In this document: one piece after another, positions 26,048 through 35,298 of the stretch | How the letters are laid out: every line of letters begins with the position of its first letter | Numbering within the stretch: the first letter of the stretch is position 1 | Source of the DNA: Rudanella paleaurantiibacter | GTDB taxonomy: Bacteria > Bacteroidota > Bacteroidia > Cytophagales > Spirosomataceae | DNA length: 64,000 nt | Direction of reading: 5' to 3' | Assembly (NCBI RefSeq): GCF_009184635.1 | Contig: NZ_WELI01000002.1 | Span: forward strand, 186,001 to 250,000 | Translations under genes and position numbers: made by a program | The notes under the pieces: model-generated | The model's database searches: none | What the model saw: only the letters and a program-made list of their open reading frames with translations | What the model was told of the DNA's origin: nothing

Positions 26048-29000
26048 TCACAGCGTTTCCTCCTTTCTCCGTCGCCGTAAATCAGCAAATGTGTTGTAGT
26101 CGACCGTAATCACAAAGCCGACGCCCGTCTCAACTACATAGCCCTCCAGTACGGTTTGTTGCTCGTTGCGCCGGTAGCCTCGCACCACATAACGACCGTC
26201 AGGGGTCAGATTGTAGTTGATTGAGAAGTTGTCGAAAATTTCGTTTTGATTACGTTCTATAGACTCTCTCGGGCGTTCGAGCACAAAGTTGCGCCCCACA
26301 GATACCGAAAGCCGCCCCGACAGAAAGCTTTTCGATAGGCCCACATTAAGGTCGGTTCGGCTGCCGGTGGGGCCTTTGGCGGTGGCTGCCTGATTGGTCG
26401 AGTTGAGGTTGAAGTTCACATCAACGCCTTTTATCAGGCTCGAAGCAAACCGCTCTAATTGCTCAGACAGAATCTTGCTCACGCTGTTTCGGGCAATGTT
26501 TTCAGCACCCGCGCCCACGCCCCCACCGCTTCCGGTTGAGAAGAAGTCAGCCGTGTTTTCGGAGATAAAATTGCCCAGCACCAGCAAGGCAAACACCTGC
26601 TTGTTGATCTGCGACTGATCGCGCCGGAGCAACGCCAGTTTGTTGTCGACGGTCTGCGTAACGCCCCCGGCTACAATGGCGTTGCTGTTGCCGTTGGTGG
26701 GCCGCACAATATCGAAGTTCAGGCTTGGCTTAGCCAGATTATTGCCAATCTGAAGTAGTACGTTGAACGGCATTTTGTTCTGGTACAAGGCGTTATTTTG
26801 CCCGGCAATCTCGTTGGCCACCAAGTTGGCAGGGGCCGCCCGGGTTTCGTACACGGCCGTAATATCGACCTGGGCACTCAGCGGGTCGCCGGTCCAGGTG
26901 ATGGAGCTACCTCGCTGAATTTTGAACTGCCGTTTCAGCACCTCGTAGGTAAGCGAGTACTCACCCTCGGTCACCTCGTAGCGGCCCAGAATGCCAATAT
27001 TGCCCGCCGGATCGATCGTCACGTTCAGGTCGGCATTACCCCGCGCCCGCAGGTAGTCGCCGTTCAGTTCATCGACCACAATCGTAAACTCCGACTTCTC
27101 ATCGACCTCAATATTGAGCGAAATGGTCGCATTATTCAGTTCCTCAAACGCAATCTTGGTGTTTACGGTATCACGCTTGGGCTTCACCAGATACTTGCTC
27201 AGGGCGAGCGTATCGTTATGATTGATAAACGTGACCGTTTGCCGGGCGTCGTTCAATTCGGGCGTATCGTCGGGCAATACAAACGACACCTTGGTATCGT
27301 CCTCAACCCGTACTGTACCCACCACCGACGCGTTGGTGCCTGTTCCCCGGATGCGCAGATTGGCCGTTACCGACGCCTGTCCGTACACGTAGTCATTGTC
27401 TTTGCGGGCCGCATTGAGGGCCAGAAAATCGTTGGCCCGCACGTTCAGGTTATACCCCACGTCGGGGATGTTGGCCAGTGTCAAGGTGCCCGATGTGTTG
27501 AGGGTGCGGCCCAGGGTATCGGTCAGGGTGAAGTTGTTAAGGCTCACGGTTGAACCACTAAACTGAAGCCGTTCCTGATCGATTCGGTAGGTTGCGTTAA
27601 GCTGTTTGATGTTAAACGCCACCGAATCGAACCGAACCTCTCCGTTTATTTTGGGATTCGATGTGGTACCGGCCACGGTGAACTGCCCCGTCAGGTCGCC
27701 CCGGGCCTGCCGGAGTTCGCCAAAGCTAAAGGCTTCAATAGTTCGGGCGGCCAGTTTTTGCAGATCGACCACCAGATCGAGGCCGGAGTTAGCTCCGTTG
27801 TATGTACCGTTGAGGGTGGCCTGATTGTCGGGGCCACTCAGTGCTACGTTGATACCCACTTTTCCGTCAGTGCTGTTGGTAAACCGGCCGGTCATATTAC
27901 CAATGGGCTTATCCATCACCCGCAGGCTATCCACGTTTACCGAACCCACAAACGACAGATCCGAGTCCTCGCCCAGGTAATCGCGCAGTACCACGGTGCC
28001 GTCGAGCTGCCCACTCGCAAGGGTTGTATCCTGATTAGCGATTTTGGCCGCGTCGGTCAGGTTAAAATTCCGAATCGTAACCCGCAGGGGTGCATTGGCG
28101 TAGGGCTCCGTACTGGCCAGTTCGATGTACTCATCGCGGTGCCGCAACCGTAGCGTATTGACAAACAAGCCGGCCGGGCCGTACTGCACGTAGCCGGTCG
28201 TGTCGGACGACCAATTCTGATAATTGAGCAACAACCCGTTTTGGGCCAGCTGCACCCGGTAGTCTTGCCCCAGCGCAGCCACCTGCCCGCGCAGGCCGTA
28301 CACATCCCGACGCGACGAGTCTTTGCTCATCACTTCAAAAGTAAGCTTGTTGTTAGCCGCCGTCCCGACTAGGTTAGCCAGGCCAATTTCGAGCCCCGAC
28401 GCGTTGGCCGAACTGATCTGGCCACGCACAAACAGCTCGCCATTACGGGTTGCTGGCAGCTGCTCCGAAACAGGTGCCAGCAACCGGTTGACCGATGTGT
28501 TCAGGCTGTTACGAGCCGCAATTCCAACGGGCAACGGCTGTACATACCCGCTCGCCGTACCCCGCAGCAACAAGTTGGCACTCCGCACCAGACTGGAGTC
28601 GTACTCAATGACACCCGTACGGAGCGAGGCCGCAAAGGTGGTGTCGTTGCGGTTGTCCAGATAAGCCGCCAATCGTACCGTATCGAGCCGGGTGAGCTTG
28701 GGCACAAACGCTTTCAGCAACGGGTGCTGGTAGGCCTTGGCGTCGATTTTAAAGTCATACGGCGGAGGGGTGTTTCGGTACGTCAGCCCCGGAATAGCAA
28801 AATACCGGCTCACTTCCGACACAATGATGTCGTACAGGCGGTCATAGGCAAACTGCCCGTCGAGCTTGAGTTGCGCAAACGGCACCCGGGCGGCAATCTG
28901 CTTGCGTCCTCCGTCGGCGGTGGCTTTGAGGAATACCTCATCGAGCGGGTACGACTGTCCCCCGTACCGAATCACGGCCCCATCTGTAGACAGGGTCCCG

Positions 29001-31069
29001 ACGGGTTTGGCGGGGTCCGTCGACGTCATATTCAGAACGAGTTTCCCCCGCAGGTCGAGGGGTTCGCTGTAAAGTTTCAGTCGGTTCAGGTCGAGTTGGG
29101 CAATGTCAACCGTGCCGGTAATGCTGGGGTAATCGCTCAAAAGTCCCACGCGGGTATCGAGTTGCAGGCGGGCATTGGGGTCATCGCTCACCCCTTTGAT
29201 GTTGAGCACACCCCGCGCCAGCTGTCCCGAAGCAGCTACATTTTGGTAACGATACCCATTCAACGTAGCCTCATCAACGGTTACCCGAAACGAGGTATTC
29301 ATTGATTTTACGTCGAGCCCGGTACCGTTGACCGTGGCAATAGCCGTAACAGGGCCATACTGTTTAGGGTCTTTCAGCCATTTGCCAGCCTGAAAATCAG
29401 CCAGGGCCAGTGTACCCGAATAGCCCTGATTACGACCCTCCACAAAGCCCCGGAGTTGCCCGTCGAACGTGGCATTACCCCAACTGGTATTGAGTCGGGT
29501 TTGCAGGTCGAGGTCGTTGAGCCGTCCCCGAATGCGGCCAGATAACCGCAACTGGGGCGGAATATCGACCGCGTCAGGTAAGGTGTTTTTAGGAACTACC
29601 CGTTGAATATCGGCCAGCCGGGTGGTGGCTTCGGTAATGGTCAGGTCGAGACCCAACCGGTCGGTGTCGGTCAGGTTAGTGAGTCGACCCCGGGCGCGGA
29701 TGCGCGTTCCCGACAGAGCCGCCAAATCGAGCACGGGCAGGTTGAGCGCAGCCAGCGTACCTGTGGCGCGGGCGTTCATACGAATGGTAGCCGCTTCGTT
29801 ATTTTTGAACGTGCCTGCCAGTTGCGGAGCCAGTAACAGCACATCCGACAAAGCCATGACGCTCTGCCGCAGGTTTACATCGACCCGCACCCGGTTGGCC
29901 TGCCCCGGCCGGGCGAGTTGCCCGATGGAGTCGTACCGCAACACGACCTGATCGCGCAAGAGGGTTTTGGGCGTCTGAATCCAGAGGTTGGTCAGGGCAG
30001 TTGTTTTGTCGGTGTAGAGCAAGTCGCCGTCGAGCCGTTGCAACACCAGACCACTTTTGTCGCGCATGCGGCCTTGCCGCAATTGCCCCGAAATCTGCTG
30101 GGGATTATACCGCAGCTGTTCGCCCCGGAAGGCCACGTCGCGCAGGTCGAGGTGAGCGTAGTCAACGCCGGTGCGCTGCCGGGGCTGAGTGAGGTCGTCG
30201 TAACGGACGTTAGCCCCCGTCAGCACCAGCGACTTTACACCCAACCGTTCGCTGTTGAGAAAGAAATAATCGGTTTCCATCGCCAGCGTCTGCAACTGCC
30301 CGGCGGTGGTCAGTTTCTGCTCGACCAGATTTACATCCCAGCGGGCGCGGTTAATCTGCCATTTTCCCAGTGCAATATCCAGTGTATCGGGCGAGGGGGG
30401 CGAATCGGGCACGGGTAAGCCTTTGTAGATCCGGGCGCGGGTGTTTAGTCCATCCACGGTGAGGTCTTGCAGGCGGTACACGTTATTGGCTACGTCAGTC
30501 CGTTCAAAGTTAGCCCGCAGGGTATCCACGTACGCATCCACATCAGCGCCGGTCACATCGTCGAGGTATTTGACCCGCACATCTTTGAGCGTAACGGCTT
30601 TGAGATTAATGTCGAGCGGGGCCGTAGTGGTATCAAGCGGGGTTGGGGCGGGTTGCGGCTTTCCGGGCGTCACAAACGCATCGAGCAGGTAGCCGAAGTT
30701 AAACGTCGTATCGGGCAGGGTACGGCTGATGTTCAGGCGCACCTTTTCCAGATCAATCTGATTGATAGCCACCCGGTTGTCGAGCAGGCCCAGCATATCC
30801 AGATCCACAAACAACCGTTGTCCAATCAGGAGCGTATCACCTTTGGGAGTTTGGAAGAATACATCATTCAGCTCGATATAGTCGGGAATTTTGTAGCTGA
30901 TCCGGCCCACCCGAAACGGCGACTTGATTTTCTTGGCTAAATACCGATTCACCTGTGCCGTCACGATACGCTCACCCCAGGAGGTAGTCGCAATCAGGGT
31001 CGCAAAGCCGAGCACAAGAAGCACGACCGCCAGCAAGACGAGCAGTATGGTTGAAATGGCTTTTCTCAC
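26048..31069 (-). CDS. tamB: TamB-like translocation/assembly module protein
   Basis: 1673 aa from a GTG at 31069, with one N-terminal membrane anchor (residues 5-25) and a very long repetitive beta-rich periplasmic body of AsmA/TamB type, such as LDLRDVAFRGEQLRYN and repeated LDGTVVLRDYLG-like blocks. The C-terminal DUF490 domain spans about 1230-1670. It is thought to bridge the inner membrane to the outer-membrane TamA and carry lipids or proteins. tamB leads the tamB-tamA operon. Confidence 0.92.
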   Translation of the reverse strand: MRKAISTILLVLLAVVLLVLGFATLIATTSWGERIVTAQVNRYLAKKIKSPFRVGRISYKIPDYIELNDVFFQTPKGDTLLIGQRLFVDLDMLGLLDNRVAINQIDLEKVRLNISRTLPDTTFNFGYLLDAFVTPGKPQPAPTPLDTTTAPLDINLKAVTLKDVRVKYLDDVTGADVDAYVDTLRANFERTDVANNVYRLQDLTVDGLNTRARIYKGLPVPDSPPSPDTLDIALGKWQINRARWDVNLVEQKLTTAGQLQTLAMETDYFFLNSERLGVKSLVLTGANVRYDDLTQPRQRTGVDYAHLDLRDVAFRGEQLRYNPQQISGQLRQGRMRDKSGLVLQRLDGDLLYTDKTTALTNLWIQTPKTLLRDQVVLRYDSIGQLARPGQANRVRVDVNLRQSVMALSDVLLLAPQLAGTFKNNEAATIRMNARATGTLAALNLPVLDLAALSGTRIRARGRLTNLTDTDRLGLDLTITEATTRLADIQRVVPKNTLPDAVDIPPQLRLSGRIRGRLNDLDLQTRLNTSWGNATFDGQLRGFVEGRNQGYSGTLALADFQAGKWLKDPKQYGPVTAIATVNGTGLDVKSMNTSFRVTVDEATLNGYRYQNVAASGQLARGVLNIKGVSDDPNARLQLDTRVGLLSDYPSITGTVDIAQLDLNRLKLYSEPLDLRGKLVLNMTSTDPAKPVGTLSTDGAVIRYGGQSYPLDEVFLKATADGGRKQIAARVPFAQLKLDGQFAYDRLYDIIVSEVSRYFAIPGLTYRNTPPPYDFKIDAKAYQHPLLKAFVPKLTRLDTVRLAAYLDNRNDTTFAASLRTGVIEYDSSLVRSANLLLRGTASGYVQPLPVGIAARNSLNTSVNRLLAPVSEQLPATRNGELFVRGQISSANASGLEIGLANLVGTAANNKLTFEVMSKDSSRRDVYGLRGQVAALGQDYRVQLAQNGLLLNYQNWSSDTTGYVQYGPAGLFVNTLRLRHRDEYIELASTEPYANAPLRVTIRNFNLTDAAKIANQDTTLASGQLDGTVVLRDYLGEDSDLSFVGSVNVDSLRVMDKPIGNMTGRFTNSTDGKVGINVALSGPDNQATLNGTYNGANSGLDLVVDLQKLAARTIEAFSFGELRQARGDLTGQFTVAGTTSNPKINGEVRFDSVAFNIKQLNATYRIDQERLQFSGSTVSLNNFTLTDTLGRTLNTSGTLTLANIPDVGYNLNVRANDFLALNAARKDNDYVYGQASVTANLRIRGTGTNASVVGTVRVEDDTKVSFVLPDDTPELNDARQTVTFINHNDTLALSKYLVKPKRDTVNTKIAFEELNNATISLNIEVDEKSEFTIVVDELNGDYLRARGNADLNVTIDPAGNIGILGRYEVTEGEYSLTYEVLKRQFKIQRGSSITWTGDPLSAQVDITAVYETRAAPANLVANEIAGQNNALYQNKMPFNVLLQIGNNLAKPSLNFDIVRPTNGNSNAIVAGGVTQTVDNKLALLRRDQSQINKQVFALLVLGNFISENTADFFSTGSGGGVGAGAENIARNSVSKILSEQLERFASSLIKGVDVNFNLNSTNQAATAKGPTGSRTDLNVGLSKSFLSGRLSVSVGRNFVLERPRESIERNQNEIFDNFSINYNLTPDGRYVVRGYRRNEQQTVLEGYVVETGVGFVITVDYNTFADLRRRRKEETL

Positions 31070-31407
31070 GGGTATTGAGTACGGAATGGTATCCGGCTAT
31101 CACTGCCGGGCTTCTCTTTAACTGGTGATTAAACGTAGAGCCCCCAAGTTAGCATACAACACAAAACGCGCGAGTGTGGCATTGTGTTGAGAATACGACT
31201 TAGCGGCCCTTTTCTGATGTTGTAAGACGCTTTCGCACCGATAAAGTTTCAGCAGGTGACTCCCGGTGGTTATAAGGCTCGTACAGGCCTACAAATTATC
31301 CGAATGAGCCGCGTTGGTCAAGGCTTTCTGTTGTGATTCTAACCTGATTTCCCTATCTTTGCACCTCAATTTTCGCGACGACTGTACAAAAAACATTTTT
31401 CAGCGTA
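31070..31407. other. Divergent regulatory region between tamB and rpsL
   Basis: A 338-base gap holding the rpsL promoter at 31332-31362 and, presumably, an unresolved tamB promoter on the other strand. I see no further gene or repeat. Confidence 0.5.
31332..31362 (+). promoter_or_regulatory. Promoter of rpsL-rpsG
   Basis: TTG at 31332-31334, 20 bases, then TATCTTTG at 31355-31362: a full match to the Bacteroidota TTG-N19..21-TAnnTTTG promoter, 45 bases before rpsL. Confidence 0.75.
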
Positions 31408-31833
31408 ATGCCAACCATACAACAATTAGTACGTAAAGGCCGTGAGAAGCTGGTTTTCAAGTCGAAATCACCAGCTTTGGATGCCTGCCCTCAGCGTCGG
31501 GGCGTGTGTACGCGTGTGTACACCACGACGCCTAAGAAGCCAAACTCGGCGCTGCGTAAAGTAGCTCGTGTTCGCTTGTCGAACGGCAAAGAAGTCAATG
31601 CTTACATTCCGGGCGAAGGCCACAACCTGCAGGAGCACTCAATCGTGCTGATCCGCGGTGGCCGGGTTAAAGACCTTCCGGGTGTTCGTTACCACATTGT
31701 TCGGGGTGCTCTGGATACGGCTGGTGTAAACGGCCGTCTGCAAAGCCGCTCGAAATACGGCGCCAAGCGTCCGAAACCAGGTCAGGCTCCAGCCGCTGGC
31801 AAAGGTGCGCCCGCTAAAGGCAAGAAGAAATAA
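31408..31833 (+). CDS. rpsL: 30S ribosomal protein S12
   Basis: A 141-aa S12 with the conserved [19 protein letters not shown] block around the streptomycin-sensitivity lysine and the second conserved region [18 protein letters not shown]-terminal extension rich in Ala, Lys and Gly ([15 protein letters not shown]) is longer than in E. coli and common in Bacteroidota. It controls decoding accuracy in the small subunit. First gene of a short str-type operon. Confidence 0.98.
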   Translation: MPTIQQLVRKGREKLVFKSKSPALDACPQRRGVCTRVYTTTPKKPNSALRKVARVRLSNGKEVNAYIPGEGHNLQEHSIVLIRGGRVKDLPGVRYHIVRGALDTAGVNGRLQSRSKYGAKRPKPGQAPAAGKGAPAKGKKK

Positions 31834-31837
31834 AACG

Positions 31838-31903
31838 AATAATGGGTAATGCATAATGCATAGTGCCTATTCGGGCAACGCTCATTATCCATTCCTCATT
31901 ATT
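31838..31903. repeat. AT-rich inverted repeat inside the rpsL-rpsG spacer
   Basis: Arms 31838-31858 and 31883-31903 match at 18 of 21 positions (AATAATG/ATAATG theme) around a 24-base loop. It makes the rpsL-rpsG spacer 141 bases long, unusual for this operon. It resembles the repeat at 47643-47726. Confidence 0.7.
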
Positions 31904-31974
31904 CATTGTACACTAAAATATGGACTGCCCGTTGATCAGCAGCGGCAGAGTAAGATCCAGAATCTGAAGACACA

Positions 31975-32442
31975 ATGAGAAAGTCGAAACCGCCAAAACG
32001 GTACGTGTTACCCGATCCGAAATTTAAGGAAGTACTGGTAACCAAATTTGTTAATAACCTCATGTACGAGGGCAAGAAGAGCATCGCGTACACTATTTTC
32101 TACGACGCACTGGAGATTGTTGGTAAGCGTACCAGCGAAAACGGTCTCGACGTATGGAAAAAGGCGTTGAACAACGTAATGCCTTCGGTCGAAGTAAAAA
32201 GCCGTCGGGTTGGTGGTGCTACCTTCCAGGTTCCCACCGAAGTACGGGCTGACCGCAAAGTATCGGTAGGCATGAAATGGCTGATTAAATACGCTCGTTC
32301 ACGTGGCGAAAAAACCATGACCGACCGCCTGGCTGCTGAAATCGTAGCTGCTGCGAAAGGTGAAGGAGCGGCCGTGAAGAAGAAAGACGATACGCACCGC
32401 ATGGCCGAAGCCAACAAGGCGTTCTCACACTTCCGGTTCTAA
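31975..32442 (+). CDS. rpsG: 30S ribosomal protein S7
   Basis: A 155-aa S7, normal length. It starts [17 protein letters not shown] and includes [19 protein letters not shown], the 16S rRNA contact region, and MADARK-like end variants ([15 protein letters not shown]). It nucleates assembly of the 30S head. In many relatives fusA follows; here a strong terminator does. Confidence 0.98.
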   Translation: MRKSKPPKRYVLPDPKFKEVLVTKFVNNLMYEGKKSIAYTIFYDALEIVGKRTSENGLDVWKKALNNVMPSVEVKSRRVGGATFQVPTEVRADRKVSVGMKWLIKYARSRGEKTMTDRLAAEIVAAAKGEGAAVKKKDDTHRMAEANKAFSHFRF

Positions 32443-32468
32443 AAACAAATTCAGTCGAAGCGAAATTG

Positions 32469-32500
32469 AAAGGTCCCGCCGTTTGGCGGGACCTTTTTTG
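32469..32500 (+). terminator. Terminator after rpsG
   Basis: A 12-bp GC-rich stem (32469-32480 with 32485-32496) with a GTTT loop and a T-run. It ends the rpsL-rpsG unit. Confidence 0.9.
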
Positions 32501-32648
32501 TTAGCATACATAAAGGGACTTACGCCGTACCGACTTGGTGCAAACCGCTCCGTAACCGCCCTGAAACTGCCCGGGCCTGCTTCCTGTTATAGCTGTAAGC
32601 CGGTGTATATGCACAGGCCATACCCGGAACAACAAAACACAGACCTCA

Positions 32649-32948
32649 ATGAAAACGTCTTTTAGCGAACTGGTCAAAGGCGACACGCCCGTACTGGTTG
32701 ATTTTTACGCCGACTGGTGCGGCCCCTGCAAACAGCAGGCTCCTACCCTCAAACAACTGGCCGACCGCATGGGCGATAAACTGAAAGTGATCAAAGTAGA
32801 TATTGACCGGAGCCGGGCCGCGGCTACACAGTATCAGATTCAGAGCGTGCCCACGCTTATTTTGTTTCATAAAGGCAAGATTGTCTGGCGTAAGTCGGGT
32901 GTGCAGCCGTTGCATACGCTCGAAAACCTCGTTCGGCAGGTGATGTAA
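32649..32948 (+). CDS. Thioredoxin
   Basis: A 99-aa thioredoxin fold with the active site ADWCGPCKQQ near residue 22, the cis-Pro loop VPTLILF near 66 and no signal peptide, so cytoplasmic. It reduces disulfides of client proteins using thioredoxin reductase electrons. Slightly shorter than classical TrxA. It may share a transcript with the FUSC gene 16 bases downstream. Confidence 0.92.
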   Translation: MKTSFSELVKGDTPVLVDFYADWCGPCKQQAPTLKQLADRMGDKLKVIKVDIDRSRAAATQYQIQSVPTLILFHKGKIVWRKSGVQPLHTLENLVRQVM

Positions 32949-32964
32949 TCTTGTTTACCGTTTC

Positions 32965-35139
32965 ATGCAGCCCATTCTCCGATCTGTCCGTTATTTTTTA
33001 TCGAGCCATTATTTCTCCGATGGGCTGCGGACTACGGTAGCCGTGCTGTTACCGGCGCTGTTCTTTTTTCAGGTTCAGAAACAACCCGACATAGGCTTAC
33101 TCATTGGCCTAGGAGCGCTCTCGGCCAGTATTACCGACATGCCGGGGCCGCTCGTTCACAAGCGCAACGGGTTGCTGGCCTGCTGCCTGACCATTTTCCT
33201 GACGGCTATTCTGACCGGTTTTGCCCGGCTCAACGGCTGGACCCTCGGCCTCGAAATCGGTCTGCTCAGCTTTTTCTTCGCCTTGTTCAATGTGTATGGC
33301 AACCGCGCGGCCGCCGTCGGCTCGGCGGGGATGCTTACCCTCATTTTGACCATGGCCCGGGGGGCCAACACCGGAGCCACGGGTAGCCAAACCATTGCTC
33401 TTTCTGAGATTCTGACGCAGGCCACCCTTATTTTGCTCGGCGGCTTGTGGTACACCGGCATCAGCCTGGTATTTCGGCAGTTCCGCCCCTATCGGCAGGC
33501 GCAACAAGCTCTGGCTGAGTGCATCCATGAAATTGCCCGGTTTCTGCGCATCAAAGCCGATTTTTACGACGGACGCACCGACCTTGACGACGATTACCGC
33601 CGACTGGTAGCGCAGCATGTGGTAGTGAGCGAAAAACAGGATGTTGTGCGCGAACTGCTTTTCAAAAGCAGGCAGGTAGTGGCCGAAACCACCTCTACGG
33701 GCCGGGTGCTGGTGTTGACCTTTGCCGAAGTGGTCGATTTATACGAGCAGATTTCGGCCATGTACTACGATTACCAATCGTTGCGCGACCGGTTTGGGGC
33801 TACGGGCATCCTGAATCTGATTGCCACCCAGATTCACCGGCTTGTCAACGAACTCGACGCCATCGGGCTGGCCATTCTGGAGGGCAGTGCGCACCGGCCG
33901 CGCCTGGACATGCACGCGGCTTTAGAACAGATTCAGGCGGCTATCAACGCCCTGCCACCCAACACCGACATGGGCAACCCGCTGGTGCTCCGGCGGGTGC
34001 TGGTGAGTATCAGGCAGCTGGCTGAGCGCATCAACGGGTTACTGCAAATTGCCCCCGAAACCGGCACCACCCCCGCCGACCCGTCGACACTCGATTACTC
34101 GCGCTTTGTGTCGCACCAACCCATTGACGTGGCCCGTTTGCGCGATAACCTCTCGCTGCGGTCGTCGGTGTTTCGGTATTCGCTCCGAATGGCCATTGCC
34201 TGCGTGGTGGGGTATATCGTGGCCACATTCTGGCCCAATGGGCACCACAGCTACTGGATTTTGCTCACCATCACGGTAATTCTTAAGCCGGCTTACTCCC
34301 TCACTCGCCAACGCAATAGTGATCGTCTGCTGGGTACCCTGGCGGGCGGGTTGCTGGGAGTAGTTATTCTGGCCTTTGTACCCAATCCGATTGCCCAGTT
34401 TGTATTCATGGTGTTGTTTATGCTTGGCACCTACAGTTTCCAACGCCGGAACTACATCACCATGGTCATTTGCGTGACGCCCTTTGTGCTGATCTTGTTC
34501 AACTTTATGGGAATCGGGTTCCGTGAAGTGGTAGGCGAACGGATGCTCGACACACTCATTGGCGGGGTTATTGCCGTTATTGCCAGCTATGGGCTGCTGC
34601 CGCGCTGGGAGTCGGAACAGGTGCTGCCGGTGCTGCGTGATGTACTCAACGCCGACATCAAATACCTTCAGAAACTGGAAGAAAGCCTGTGCGGCCGGGT
34701 GGTTACCGAAACCGACTACAAACTGGCCCGGAAAAGCGTGTATGTACAGTCGGCCAATCTATCGGCGGCTTTTGAACGGATGTTGTCAGAGCCGAAAAGC
34801 AAACGGCGGCATCAACAGGATTTGCTTCAGTTTGCGGTACTCAACCATATCTTTTCGTCTAACGTAGCCACTATTGTGCTTACTACCGTCGACCGGGAGC
34901 ATACCCCTGCGACCGACACCCTGCTGCGGCCCGTGCGTCGGTCGCTCGATCATTTGGCTGAGGCCCTGAACCGGCTCGACCGAACCGATAAAAACCCCGA
35001 ACTCGTCACCACACCCGCCCTGCCGTCAACAAGCCCAGCCACTGATTCCCCCGACGATCAGCTTCTGGCCGAACAACTGGCTTTTGTGCAAAAACTCACC
35101 GCCGACATGGCCAAAGTGGCGGCTACCATTCAGGGTTAA
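32965..35139 (+). CDS. FUSC-family (YccS/YhfK-type) inner-membrane protein
   Basis: A 724-aa protein with two blocks of about five to six membrane helices (residues 20-170 and 400-540) separated by a long cytoplasmic helical region, plus a C-terminal cytoplasmic domain: the layout of FUSC-like proteins. The second block holds SYWILLTITVILKPAYSLTR, the conserved FUSC signature. The family is linked to efflux of aromatic acids, but no membrane-fusion partner is adjacent, so a transport role is inference. Confidence 0.88.
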   Translation: MQPILRSVRYFLSSHYFSDGLRTTVAVLLPALFFFQVQKQPDIGLLIGLGALSASITDMPGPLVHKRNGLLACCLTIFLTAILTGFARLNGWTLGLEIGLLSFFFALFNVYGNRAAAVGSAGMLTLILTMARGANTGATGSQTIALSEILTQATLILLGGLWYTGISLVFRQFRPYRQAQQALAECIHEIARFLRIKADFYDGRTDLDDDYRRLVAQHVVVSEKQDVVRELLFKSRQVVAETTSTGRVLVLTFAEVVDLYEQISAMYYDYQSLRDRFGATGILNLIATQIHRLVNELDAIGLAILEGSAHRPRLDMHAALEQIQAAINALPPNTDMGNPLVLRRVLVSIRQLAERINGLLQIAPETGTTPADPSTLDYSRFVSHQPIDVARLRDNLSLRSSVFRYSLRMAIACVVGYIVATFWPNGHHSYWILLTITVILKPAYSLTRQRNSDRLLGTLAGGLLGVVILAFVPNPIAQFVFMVLFMLGTYSFQRRNYITMVICVTPFVLILFNFMGIGFREVVGERMLDTLIGGVIAVIASYGLLPRWESEQVLPVLRDVLNADIKYLQKLEESLCGRVVTETDYKLARKSVYVQSANLSAAFERMLSEPKSKRRHQQDLLQFAVLNHIFSSNVATIVLTTVDREHTPATDTLLRPVRRSLDHLAEALNRLDRTDKNPELVTTPALPSTSPATDSPDDQLLAEQLAFVQKLTADMAKVAATIQG

Positions 35140-35142
35140 CAA

Positions 35143-35180
35143 AAAACCCCGGCGATAATCATCACCGGGATTTCCTTCGA
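35143..35180 (+). terminator. Weak terminator-like hairpin after the FUSC gene
   Basis: CCCGG...GAT pairs with ATC...CCGGG around 35146-35168 with one mismatch; the T-tract is poor. It is the only structure in the gap that could end the transcript. Confidence 0.35.
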
Positions 35181-35298
35181 CATATTCTCTCTAAAAAAAG
35201 GTCTTTGGTTTATGATTTTGGGTCCATTGTTATTTTGAGGAGATGACTTCGACTCTAAACGTGCCCAACCCAAAAACCATAAACGCTAAACTATTCCC

